A stretch of DNA of 64,000 bases from Neovahlkampfia damariscottae. Lineage: Eukaryota > Heterolobosea > Selenaionea > Neovahlkampfiida > Neovahlkampfiidae. The position numbers and the translations under genes are program-made. The notes below the pieces were generated by a model. The model did no database searches, was not told the DNA's origin, and worked only from the letters and a program-made list of their open reading frames with translations. The stretch spans positions 52,951-116,950 of the forward strand of contig JABLTG010000041.1 in the NCBI GenBank assembly GCA_016618085.1. The letters are read 5' to 3'. Positions 24,225-34,034 of the stretch are shown here, piece by piece. Numbering within the stretch: position 1 is the stretch's first letter; every line of letters begins with the position of its first letter.

Positions 24225-24808
24225 ATGCAAACACCTTTAATCATGGAACCAACTATTTTGCTCGAACCACCATCAACCTTGGCTCTGTTTTCACCTTATT
24301 GTAGAAGAAACACACCATCGCACAATCCTCAAAGAGAAACGAAATTACTCAGTGCTCAGTTTCATCCTTATGCAAAAGCCAATGGAAGAAATGATCTTTT
24401 ACCTAAACAGTTTAACACACTTAAAGACTCAAAAAACTTGTATATATATCCACAGAACTCCTCAAACTTCATTTTACCAAAGCAAAATGTATTTATCAGA
24501 ACCAACTCAAATGTTGAACAAAACACAAAATCATCCAACGAAACAAAATTCCAAATTGGCCACTGGACTGGTAAGCAAAAACTTTTTTTTTCTAACTTTA
24601 TTCTTAAAAGATGCCGAACATCAAGCATTTTTAAAAGGACTCAAGGAATTAGGAAGAGGAAGATGGAGTGAAATTGCAGAACACTATGTTCCAACAAGAT
24701 CTAGAGTTCAAGTAGCTTCACATGCTCAAAAAGTAAGTCAAACAGTTGCCAAGACCTAACATTTTATAATAGTATTTTGAAAAAGCGAGACCAAATCAAG
24801 ATTGCTGA
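24225..24808 (+). CDS. SHAQKYF-type MYB transcription factor
   Basis: Three exons (introns of about 40 nt at about 24571-24610 and 24737-24776) give about 167 residues. The C-terminal single MYB repeat reads HWTDAEHQAFLKGLKELGRG, then RWSEIAEHYVPTRSRVQVAS, then HAQKYF, the last motif being created by the second splice. This one-repeat class binds GATAA-like DNA in plants and amoebae. The N-terminal 110 residues are Pro/Ser/Asn-rich with no domain. Two ATGs (24225, 24243) are in frame near the start; the first is used. Both are preceded by a CCAAT pair (AGCCAATCAT and CAGTTGGCTA). Confidence 0.88.
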
Positions 24809-24983
24809 ACTTTTATTGTATCAATAAACTATACTTTACACTTGAAACAATTTTTATTAGTTCCGGAAAATTAAATTTTTTTTCTCCCATTCATTCTTTG
24901 GTTAGATTTTGTACCAATGAAATTTACGGAAAAAATCATTAGATGATGATGATTGGTCAAAGGACAAATCTGTTTTATGGCTT

Positions 24984-26215
24984 TTAATTTTTTGAAGATT
25001 TTATTAAATTCCAACTTAAATTAAAAATGTTTTCCAATAAATCGTGAAGATAAATTCCAAAAACAACTAAAAAAGCGTACAAAAAGAAGTCCCATTGACT
25101 TCTTGTTAAATTTGCCATCAATGGACCAGGACACAAACCTGCCAATGCCCATCCAGTACCGAAAAGGAATGCTCCTAAAACTAATTGTATAGTAATTTTC
25201 TTTGATTTAGGAAGGCAAAATTCATGAGCAAGTATTGGTTTTACTTTTCTCAAAACAAATAATTGATATGCAATTGTCGAAGGAATTAATGTGAAAATAA
25301 TGATACAAAACAACGAAGGATCCCAATATGGACCAATATCAAAAAATCCTAACACTTTTTGTGGTTCTGTGATTATTTAAATGAGAAATCTACTTACTTG
25401 TCATTCCTGCAAAACCTAAACCAATGCTAAATACAAAAGCATTGAAAAATCCAATCAGATGTAAAATTGACGTATTTTCAGGTCCTTTATGGATTTCACC
25501 AGTTTCAGTTATATTTGTATAGTCTTGATCATGTTTTTCACTCTTGGAAATTATGAATGTTGAAATGTAGATTAAAACATACAAAAGAGAAACAACACCA
25601 AAAACAGCAAGCATTATCATTGCATGTCTTGCTGTAGGAATTGATAATGAAATTAAATCTAATGGAACATTATAAGCTCTTGTGATAAATTCTGGTGTGT
25701 TTAGTATTTTGACCCACGCAAAACAAGTTCCACAAAAAACAACAACTTAAAGGTTGACATTATTTTTTTTAATTCAATTACCTGCTACAAAACTTCTAAG
25801 AGAAATTCTTGCAAGTCCACACAACCTAAAAGAAATTAATTGTTTTTTTTCAATACATGTGACCAGAAGTGCATCCTGAACCCAGCTGTGTACCAAATCC
25901 AACAAGTATACCAGCTAAAATGAAATACACCCATTCAAATGTTTTAACGTTTTTCAAAACGATAGCGTTAGGATTAAATGCTTGACTTGCAAGTTCAGGT
26001 ATTAAATTTAAGAACCAACCTCCAGTCAAGAGTCCAAAGACATATGTAAATTTAAATTCCCAATCTTTTGAAGGGCCTGAAAATATTCTGAATCTTACTA
26101 CTGTAGCAAGAGCACCACTCATACCACTAATTTTTCCGTTAATGAGAAGATGTGTGATAATTGAATAAGCAATGAAAATACCTCCTATGGATGACTCTAC
26201 TAATGTAAATGCCAT
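24984..26215 (-). CDS. YeeE/YedE-family sulfur (thiosulfate) transporter-like protein
   Basis: Four exons give about 370 residues with about nine membrane helices. The paired family signatures are present: GFGTQLGSGCTSGHM, joined by splicing to LCGLARISLRSFVAV, and later GTGWALAGLCPGP. GFAGMT joined to KPQKVLGFFDIGPYWDP is also typical. The conserved cysteines in SGCTSGH and GLCPGP are those that relay thiosulfate in bacterial YeeE. The family is mainly bacterial with scattered eukaryotic members, so an old bacterial origin is likely, although the gene now has normal local introns. The 31-nt intron ending CACAG is preferred over a longer one because it restores the KPQKV motif. Substrate in this organism is inferred. 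Confidence 0.88.
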
Positions 26216-26342
26216 GTCAAAAAAATGAAAAATCGGTTGATTGGAGCGGCTTCATTGAATTTAAATTTGGACAGTAACCCATCCGATTGGATAATTTTTC
26301 GGAAAATAAAAACCTTCCAATTTAGAAAAAATACAAAAAATT

Positions 26343-28397
26343 TTAATCTTGATGTTCATGAACAACATTACGTGATACATTTCCTAAAAGAATTCTTAAC
26401 CAAACAAAAAATATAAATGAAAGAATGATCATGAGAAAAATGAAATTTTCAAAATGACCAAACAACTCCAAAGCATCATTTCCGTACATTGTTTTTAATT
26501 GTTCAAATCCTTCAAAGTTTAATAATTTCCAAGCCCATTTAATATACAATCTTGATAATGCAATAAAAACTGGTGGATATGCTTTCTTATTTGTTTCTTT
26601 TGCTAAATCATAATATCTCTTTGCCAAATGAAAATCTTGTTTTAAACCTATTCCTAATTCATGCATATATCCTAAATTAAACACTGCTTGTGCATTTCTC
26701 ATATCACTTGCTTTTCTATAATTCATTAAACTCTTTTCAATATCAACTTTTGTTCCAATTCCGTAGTAATAAAAATCACCAAGTTTAACAAGTGAAGCAA
26801 CATGATTTTGATCTGCTGCCATTTGATGAAATGTTAAAGATGATTTAAATTCTTCTATATCAATATCATCTTCATCAATTAATGCTTTATCAATAATATG
26901 TGCTGAATTAATTTGAGCAATATCAAAACCTAGTTCTGATGCTTCTGAATATTTGAGTAAAGATTCTAAAAAATCTCCACTTAAATATAAATCATATGCT
27001 TCATCCATTATTTTTGTATGAGGTCCTTTATCAACAATTGTTTTGAAAAATTTGACAGCCAATTCACAATCTTTTGTTGCACCCAATCCTTTTAAATGCA
27101 TGACTCCTAAGTAATAATTTGCCAAAGTTTGATGTTGAGCAGCAGCAGCTGTCATTAAATTATAAGCATTTTTATAATTTAAAGTTACTCCTTTTCCTGT
27201 CATATAAAATAAACCTAAATTATATTGACCTTCTGGATTTCCTTTATTTGAACTCATTTCAAAATATTTTGCTGCTTTTGTTAAATCTTTTTCAACACCA
27301 AATCCATTTGCGTAAATGAAACCTAATCCATTGTAGGATGATAAATCACCTTTTTCACTTCCTTTTTCAAAGTATTTCATTGCTGTTTCATTATCTTGTT
27401 TTACACCAATTCCTTTTAAATACATATTACCTAAAGGACCATAAGCTTCGTTTTCACCTGCTTCTGCTGCACTTTCAAAATGTGTTCTTGCAGCTTCAGA
27501 GTTTTGTTCAAATCCTCTAATACCGTACATATTTGCATACCCTAAAATCAAATGAGATGATGAAACTCCTTTGTTTGCACTTTTATAATATAAATTTTTT
27601 TTTTTTTTTTTAGTTACCTGTATTGATAATAATCCATAATATCTGCTTGACTTTGTTTAAATGAAATAGCATTTTCATCATCTAATTTGACTTTTTCAGT
27701 GAATGGAGCTCCTCCTTTTTCATAATATTTTTTTGCAAAAGCAGCAGCATTTGAATAGTATTTTGAGGCTTTTTGACAATCTTTAACTACGCCATATCCT
27801 TTATAAAATTTATATCCAAGTAAAATTTGACTTCTAATATCTTCAATATAAGCACTAGAAACAAAGTTCAAAAGAGCAAGAGATTTATGGTCATATTTTG
27901 ATAAATCAAATTTTTCCTCTCCTTCTTCAGAATAAACTGAATCTATTACTTCTTGTTTCATTAATTTATAATGATACAAAAATCCAACTTCATATTGGGC
28001 TTTCGCATTTCCTCTTAACGAACTTTTGAGTAACCATTTTTGACTTGAAGATGAACTCAGATGATCTCCATTCTATTTTAAATCATTTTTTAATTTTTTA
28101 AGTTTTTACTCTAAAATATAGACCAAGTTGATACATGGCTTCACTGCTTTGATGGTCTTTTATTAAATCTTCAAATATTTGAACCCCTTTTTTCTGAGTT
28201 TGTTTCTCATCTGAATCTATTAACTCTAGAGCTTCTTTCAACCTATTTTGAATTTCTAATTCTTTTAAAAGTTCTATTTTCAATCTATTCGTTTCAATTA
28301 TACTTTTTTCTTGTTTTAAATTTTGTTTTATGTCTTCTTGAATCTGTTTTGTCAGACAAACAAATAGACAGAAGATTAAAATCCAAAGAATTTTCAT
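26343..28397 (-). CDS. SEL1L: SEL1L/HRD3-like ER-associated degradation adaptor
   Basis: Three exons give about 650 residues. There is a signal peptide (MKILWILIFCLFVCL) and then about a dozen Sel1 repeats (A-Y-LG-MYLKG-GV-D--A--Y-EK-S pattern, e.g. GFIYANGFGVEKDLTKAAKY). The end, HLAKRYYDLAKETNKKAYPP followed by VFIALSRLYIKWAW, is the distinctive last Sel1 segment of SEL1L/HRD3. A membrane helix (FENFIFLMIILSFIFFVWLR) and a short cytosolic tail follow. The protein holds misfolded ER clients for the HRD1 ubiquitin ligase. Introns lie at about 27578-27615 and 28076-28112. Lumenal repeats with one C-terminal helix give the right topology. HRD1 is not in the window. Confidence 0.88.
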
Positions 28398-28457
28398 TTT
28401 CCGGAGTTTACTGTTCTTGAAAAAACGTGTTGTAAAATAATTGGTGGAATAGAGAAG

Positions 28458-29381
28458 ATGTTTTTAAAGCAATTCACAAGAAGAAAATTGAAGAAATTTT
28501 ATTCAAAAAATTCATTAGAACAAGTTTGTTTTTCTTTGATAGAAGCAAATCGTCAATGTCAACTTTCTTCATCAATGGCAAATGTTCAAAAAGAAAGTGA
28601 TGCACAGATGCATACTTCTTTAGTTCCTTATAGAATCATAGATAAAGATATAGCTCAAATGTATGACGTTAAACCATCAAATTCTTTTTTAGATTATGAA
28701 TTATTATTCTGTTCAATGAAAACATCACCTCATTTTGATAATTTAATTGAAAGAGAAGGAATTCCAAATATTGTCAGTTTTTCATTTGGTCAGAATCAAT
28801 TTGTTGAAGAATTTTCAAAAATAAATCTATATTCACCAAGATGTTTATGTAAGAAGAATTTTTTGTTTTAAAAAAAAACAAAAAAAGTAACTGCTTCTGC
28901 AATACCAGTTGATTCTAAAACAAAGGATAATTTATGGGAAGCTGAATTTTCAAATCATCCAAATATGAAAAGAAATAAAGATGAAATTTCCATCTATCAA
29001 ATGAATACAGTTGTTACTCCTCATTATGTTGATTATGGTGGAAACTTAAATTATTTAAATTCAACAATATTTAAAAAGAGCAAAAAATCCGAAATTTCAA
29101 AAAAAATGTATGAAATTATTAAGAGATTCAATAAGAACATTAAAGAAATGGATGAATTAATTTTGAAAGGATATAACATTGATTGTGAAGAGAAATTCAT
29201 ATTTCACGTTGACAATTTTGGTATGAATGTTTTAGGAAAACTCAATTCTGATAAGAATTTACCTGTGGATACAAAAGCAACAGAATGGTCTGAATTTTAT
29301 TTAGATTTTGGTGAAGAAATGAAAAATGAACAACAACTAACTAATTTTCTTCTGAAGTTTCATGAAACTACAAAAAAATAA
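28458..29381 (+). CDS. Mitochondrial-type protein, possibly PNPOx-fold/HugZ-like
   Basis: Two exons (intron about 28851-28890) give about 295 residues. The first 15 residues (MFLKQFTRRKLKKFY) are basic and amphipathic, as in mitochondrial presequences. After a helix, CQLSSSMANVQ, HTSLVPYRIID, LLFCSMKTSPHFDNLIE and VSFSFG resemble the split beta-barrel of pyridoxamine-phosphate-oxidase-like flavin or heme proteins. The C-terminal part with FIFHVDNFGMNVLGK could be the small domain found with it in HugZ-type proteins. The similarity is only at pattern level and no catalytic residue can be named, so it may equally be a lineage-specific protein. It is divergent from SEL1L with 60 bp between starts and a shared CCAATTATT/AATAATTGG element. 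Confidence 0.5.
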
Positions 29382-29435
29382 AACAAAATGAATCTCAATA
29401 AAAAAAGATTTTAATTTGTTGCAAGGAAAATTGTT

Positions 29436-29951
29436 TTAAAATTTTAATTTTGTGAAGAACCATTTGTTTTTTCCAGCGAGGTATTTTTCTTCCATAACTC
29501 TTTTAACTTTTTTTGTGCTAGCTGATTTTTTTGATGGTTCTTTTAAAGTTTTTGCGTTAAGTTTGAGATCTGTAAGAGCCAAGTCAACAGTGTATCTAGT
29601 TTGGTTTTTTTTTTATTTTTTTTTTTTTTTTACCTTGTTGGCATGATGTGTGTGTGGTTGACGAGTTTGACAAATGGTTTTATTCTTGATTTCATAGCAA
29701 GTTTTTTTTTGCTATTTGATTTAAGAGCTTTTCTTGGGTATCTGTCAATTCCAGCAACAACACAATGTCCGTAATGTCTATCTTTTTTTGAACCATCGTC
29801 AAAGTTGGAAACAATAACTGCTTTACGTCCAGCGTATCTTCCTTGAAGCATGATTACAGCTTTTCCTGATTTAAGACTAATTTATGAGTTATTATTTTTG
29901 GTGTTACAATTTTTGTGGTTGGTTAGTTTCACTTTTAGTTTTTGGTGCCAT
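29436..29951 (-). CDS. RPL27: 60S ribosomal protein eL27
   Basis: Three exons give about 140 residues, the usual length. Exon 1 (from 29951) ends so that splicing creates [20 protein letters not shown], the KOW-domain start of eL27. Then come [42 protein letters not shown] and, over the second intron (about 29587-29633), YTVDL. It ends [14 protein letters not shown], the invariant C-terminus. It is a structural protein of the large subunit near the peptidyl-tRNA region. The intron choice for exon 1 (donor after CAAAAATT) is fixed by phase and by the conserved KFL. The upstream region to 30140 carries two perfect ATTGGTCAA elements. Confidence 0.96.
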
Positions 29952-30031
29952 TGAGTATCTATTGGAATTAAATGTTAAAAATTGTTGAGACACAAACACG
30001 TACTTTGTTTTGGAAAAAAAGTCGACAGATT

Positions 30032-30092
30032 ATTGGTCAAAAAAAAATCTCTTAAAAAGAACCAATTATTAAAATTCCGAATATTGACCAAT
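30032..30092. promoter_or_regulatory. Two opposed CCAAT-type elements between eL27 and the YbaB-like gene
   Basis: ATTGGTCAAA at 30032-30041 and ATTGACCAAT at 30083-30092 lie in the 189-bp divergent region, about 80-140 bases upstream of eL27 (minus strand) and about 50-100 upstream of the start at 30141. Which element serves which gene is not clear. Confidence 0.45.
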
Positions 30093-30140
30093 CATTTCAT
30101 TATAATTCACAATAATTTTTGAACAAGTTTTTTCAAGCCA

Positions 30141-30581
30141 ATGAACCATTTATCCAGGAAAAATTCAATTACAAGTGGTAACCCAAAAGCAGTCAAACAA
30201 TTTTTGAAAAAAAATCCATCCACACAAGAATTAATCAAAGACTCCATTAGACATATGAAATTTATTGGAAAATCAGAACATACACAAGTAACAAAAATAA
30301 TTAAATTCTAAAAAAAAAAGGTTACAATTTTTGGAAATGGAAGAGTTGAACACATTAATATTTCTGAAGAATTAAAAGATTTTAAAGAAATTGAAAATTC
30401 ATTTAAAGAAGCGATGAATGATGCAAAAAAACAAATGAAATCAAATGAATTGAGAGAAAAATTAAAAATTGAAGCAGAAAAAAAAATCATTGAAAATTAT
30501 AAAAAGAACGGAGAAGAAGAACTCCTTCAAAATTTTGAAAAAGCGAAAAAAATGGAAGAAGCAATAACCCTTCAACTGTAA
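30141..30581 (+). CDS. Small basic protein, YbaB/EbfC-like
   Basis: Two exons (intron 30288-30320, 33 nt) give about 135 residues. The start is the first ATG. The second exon opens VTIFGNGRVEHINISEELKD followed by FKEIENSFKEAMNDAKKQM. This fits the YbaB/EbfC pattern: a V-V-GNG-V-V-I strand pair, a D-E pair, then a helix with A-N-A. YbaB proteins are small nucleoid-associated DNA-binding proteins of bacteria and plastids. The N-terminus (NPKAVKQFLKKN) and long Lys/Glu helix at the end are extra. The match is suggestive only; a generic helical protein is the alternative. If real it would most likely act in an organelle of bacterial descent, although no clear targeting peptide is visible. Confidence 0.45.
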
Positions 30582-30695
30582 AAAAAAAAATCTGAACATT
30601 TTCTTGAATATAATTTTAATTTTCTATTTGCGGAGCTTGATAAATCTATTCGTCAATTTTCCACCAATTATTATCATTTTACTGTTGAAAAGAAG

Positions 30696-31421
30696 ATGAA
30701 GTCATCACTTTTTCTTCTCTTTTTAGTCATTTGTTTATTCGTTGGGACAGAATCTAAAACTCTTTTCGTTCAAAGATTTGCTAAATGTGCGCTTATGAAA
30801 TGTAAGAATGTACCTCCAACTTCAAGACTTAATTGTCAACAAGAATGTTTCAAAACTGTGAAACTTAGTACATGTCTCAAAAAATGTCACACTTCAAAAA
30901 CAAAAAAACAAAGAATTCAATGTAGAAAAACATGCTTCAATACCAAAGCTACAACAAAACAAGCTACTAAATTTATCAACTATATTCTTAACAGAAGCAA
31001 ATTCTTAATGAAAAAACATAAAAAATTCGTCAAATCTTTGAAACAAAAGAAAAAAATTTTGAAAGCAAAAAAAAAAATTTGTTGGACAAAATGCTCAAAA
31101 AGTCATCAAAAATGTTTTGGTTCAAGAGTTCAATGTGCAAAGAAATTCTATGTTTGTTCAAAAAAATGTCATTCTCTTGGTAAATTACATTTAATTTTTC
31201 TTCCATTTTCAAAATACAAAAATATGATTAAAAAAAGAATGAAATTCTTAAAGCTTCATCCAAAATACAAAAAGAAATTATTAAAAACATTAAAAACCAT
31301 GAAAAGAAAAATGTTTGTCAAAAAATGTTTCATGAGAAATGGACAACGTAAATGTTGTGTTTTCATCAAAACATTCATTGGTGGAAAATTAGTAAACACA
31401 AAAGCAAGATGTTCACATTAA
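30696..31421 (+). CDS. Secreted Cys/Lys-rich protein with CX3C pairs
   Basis: A single-exon 241-residue frame. The signal peptide (SSLFLLFLVICLFVGTES) is clear. The mature part is very basic and carries repeated close cysteine pairs: CALMKC, CQQEC, CLKKC, CRKTC, CWTKC, CSKKC and a late KCC. CX3C pairs on helices usually form disulfide-linked helical hairpins. A Lys-rich linker of about 60 residues separates an N-terminal cysteine cluster from the second. I recognise no family. High charge and disulfides suggest an extracellular or lysosomal role such as binding to anionic surfaces, but that is a guess. Start ATG follows CCACCAATTATTATC. Confidence 0.75.
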   Translation: MKSSLFLLFLVICLFVGTESKTLFVQRFAKCALMKCKNVPPTSRLNCQQECFKTVKLSTCLKKCHTSKTKKQRIQCRKTCFNTKATTKQATKFINYILNRSKFLMKKHKKFVKSLKQKKKILKAKKKICWTKCSKSHQKCFGSRVQCAKKFYVCSKKCHSLGKLHLIFLPFSKYKNMIKKRMKFLKLHPKYKKKLLKTLKTMKRKMFVKKCFMRNGQRKCCVFIKTFIGGKLVNTKARCSH

Positions 31422-31469
31422 ATAAAAAAAAAAAATTAATTTTTTTCAAAACCTAAAGAGATTTTGAAT

Positions 31470-33856
31470 TTATTTTTTTGATTCCAAAATGAAAGCTTGA
31501 ACATTTCCAATTCCTTTGACATCAATTTCACCTCTTTCTTGTACATTAAAATAATCTTTTACATCTTGAAAAGTACCTTCTGATATTTGCACTTTCATAG
31601 CAACTCCACTTGATTCCATACGACTCGCTTTTTTAATAAAATTAATATTTCAAAAAAAATAGTCAAACCCAAGTTTACGATTTCTCCCCAAAGGTCATAT
31701 TGAAGTTTAGTATTTCCAATGATACCTGCAACAATTGGACCTCCTGTTGCAATACCAATACGTATTTGTAAAGGTAATCTTTTTTTAATTTCATCATGAT
31801 GATTTGTTTCTTTATTGAATTTTTCAACAACTTCAACCATTGAAAGACCAAATAAACAGGCATTATAAGCATGATTTTCATTATCATTTGTATTTGAAAC
31901 ACCACCTGCTGCCATATAACCATCTCCAATTGTCTTAATTTTTTCAATATTAAACTTCTTTGCATTATCATCAAATCTTGTGAAGATTGTATTTAAAAAT
32001 TCGACTAAAATAAAAGGAGGTAATCCTTTTGAGAAATTTGTAAATTGAACAAAATCTGAAAAAATGATTGAAACTTTTTCACATTCATTTGCAATATTAG
32101 TCGAAGAACTTTGTTGAATTTGTTTTACCATAAAATCAGGTAATGTTTGAGAAAGTAAATCTTCTTTGAATCTTAAATCTAATTTTGCAAAACATTCTTG
32201 TAATAAACTTAACCATGAAGTTGATAGAACATCTTGTAGTACATTTCCATCAATTTCTGAATATTTACCATTTGATAAACTAACAAGAGCAACTGTTGAA
32301 TTGTTTACAACAATCGGGACTAGAAGACAATTGTGTAATGGATAATGTTTTGGAGGCAATTTAATAGCAGATCCATTTTCAATTAACAATGGTGTTTTTT
32401 CTTTGACCACTTGAAGCATATGTTTAGTTTTTTTTAAATCAGGTAAATTAAGACCAGCCATTGCTTTTTTAGCTGTCATTGCAGCAGCTGAGAATACAAA
32501 TGTCATAAATTGAAATTCATCTTCTTTGATTTCAACATCAAATCCACTACTTTCATCTGATTCTTCCATAATCAAGAAATTCTTATTCATTGGAGCACAT
32601 GTTGGAGCTATGAATACCATTCCTCCGTAAGTCATTTCTAAGAAATTTGCCATATCTCTTAATTTATAAGCTAATAATTTTCTTCTTGTTAAATTTTTTT
32701 GATTTATTGCTTCATCATCTTCTTTGAGTATATTTGAAAGACTTATGGTCAATTTTTTTCCAAATTCTAATCTTTTTTCAATCATTCTGAGTCTATTGAT
32801 ATTTTCATTTGTTTTATTTGCTTTTTCAACTGAATTGATTGCAACATTTTGCCATAAATCAGGTAAAACATCAAAAACAACTTCTCCATCAAGTTCAGTA
32901 AAAGTACCACCTGTCAAACCAACTAAAAAAAAAAAACCTTCAAAATAACATTTTTTTCTTACCTAAAGCAACAGTTGTTTTATTTATAACAACTGGTAAA
33001 ATCATTGTATTTTGTAATGGCATGTGATTTTTTGGTAATTTCAAATTTTCGTTTTGTAAAATTTTAAATTTTCTTGAAATGATAATTTGATTGAATTGAA
33101 GACATTTTGAAAGATTTGGAAAAGAAGAAATACCATTTGCTTTCATTTTTTCTTCTTCTTCTTTTGCTGAACTTGATGTTATAAAATATAAAAATTCTTC
33201 AGTTGATTCTTGTTCTTTATTCTCAGCTCCTATAATTTGATTCTGTGGTATATTCAAAGGAGCACAAAAACCTTTTAAAATTTTACTTTTTTTGTTTTTT
33301 TAATTTTACCATATCCACCGTAAATCATAATTAAACCATCAAGTATTTGTTGTAATTTTTGATGTACAATTTGAGTTATATTCAAATGTAAACTTGTATA
33401 TTGAGCTACTGACTCACAAATTTCCATCAACTCTTGTCCTTTTTTACGTTTTAAATTTTGAATTTCGAATAATGCTCGTAACTCTTCAATTTTGTTTTGC
33501 GATTCAACTAAAAGACCATAAAAATCTTGAGATGTAAAAACAGGTATGGAAGGATCGATGTCACTCAAGTTTTTTTCTTCCACTTGTTTTTCGACTTGTA
33601 CTTCTTTTTCTGTTTTTGTGGTGAAGTTTTTTAAGATTCTGATGACTCTTTTTTGATATGTTTGAAATTGTTGTGATTCTGGATTTTCACTGATTAAGTT
33701 TTCAACTAAAGTTGAGACAAGAGTGATTTCTTCTTTCATTTCATTTTGATTGTCCATGGCTTGATCAAGGAAAGTGTCAAGTAGTGCATGAACTTGTGGA
33801 TACTTCTCTTCAAATAAATCCAAGCATAGTTCTAAATCCTTGAGTTTTTGAAACAT
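31470..33856 (-). CDS. Soluble adenylyl cyclase with GAF-like sensor domains
   Basis: Four or so exons give about 730 residues. An N-terminal coiled coil (LKDLELCLDLFEEKYPQVHA) is followed by two related GAF-like regions, each ending in the same motif (NHMPLQNTMILPVVINKTTV and HYPLHNCLLVPIVVNNSTVA). The class III cyclase domain has both metal aspartates (IIFSDFVQFT; TIGDGYMAAGG). The residue before TIGD is Lys (EKIKTIGD), and the later pair is YDLWGEIVNLASRMES, with Asp. Lys plus Asp is the ATP-selecting combination, so the product should be cAMP. The transition-state Asn and Arg (VNLASR) are restored by the last splice. There is no membrane helix. ATTGGTCAAT lies 24 bases before the ATG. Confidence 0.9.
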
Positions 33857-33880
33857 AACAAGAAGTGATGTGTGGGTGAA

Positions 33881-33890
33881 ATTGACCAAT
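33881..33890 (-). promoter_or_regulatory. CCAAT-type promoter element
   Basis: A perfect ATTGGTCAAT on the minus strand, 24 bases before the adenylyl cyclase start, within a 178-bp divergent promoter. Confidence 0.6.
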
Positions 33891-34002
33891 GATGAACAAA
33901 AGAATTTTAATGACCTTTTTTTGGTAGTTTTTTTTCGGTTTTATTTTATCAAAATATCGAGAAATTTTTTTTATCGATGATTTTTATAATTACGGGGGTT
34001 TC

Positions 34003-34012
34003 ATTGGTCAAA
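34003..34012 (+). promoter_or_regulatory. CCAAT-type promoter element
   Basis: ATTGGTCAAA on the plus strand, 22 bases before the start at 34035. It is the partner of the element at 33881-33890 in the divergent promoter. Confidence 0.58.
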
Positions 34013-34034
34013 AATTCAACACAAATCAACTGTC

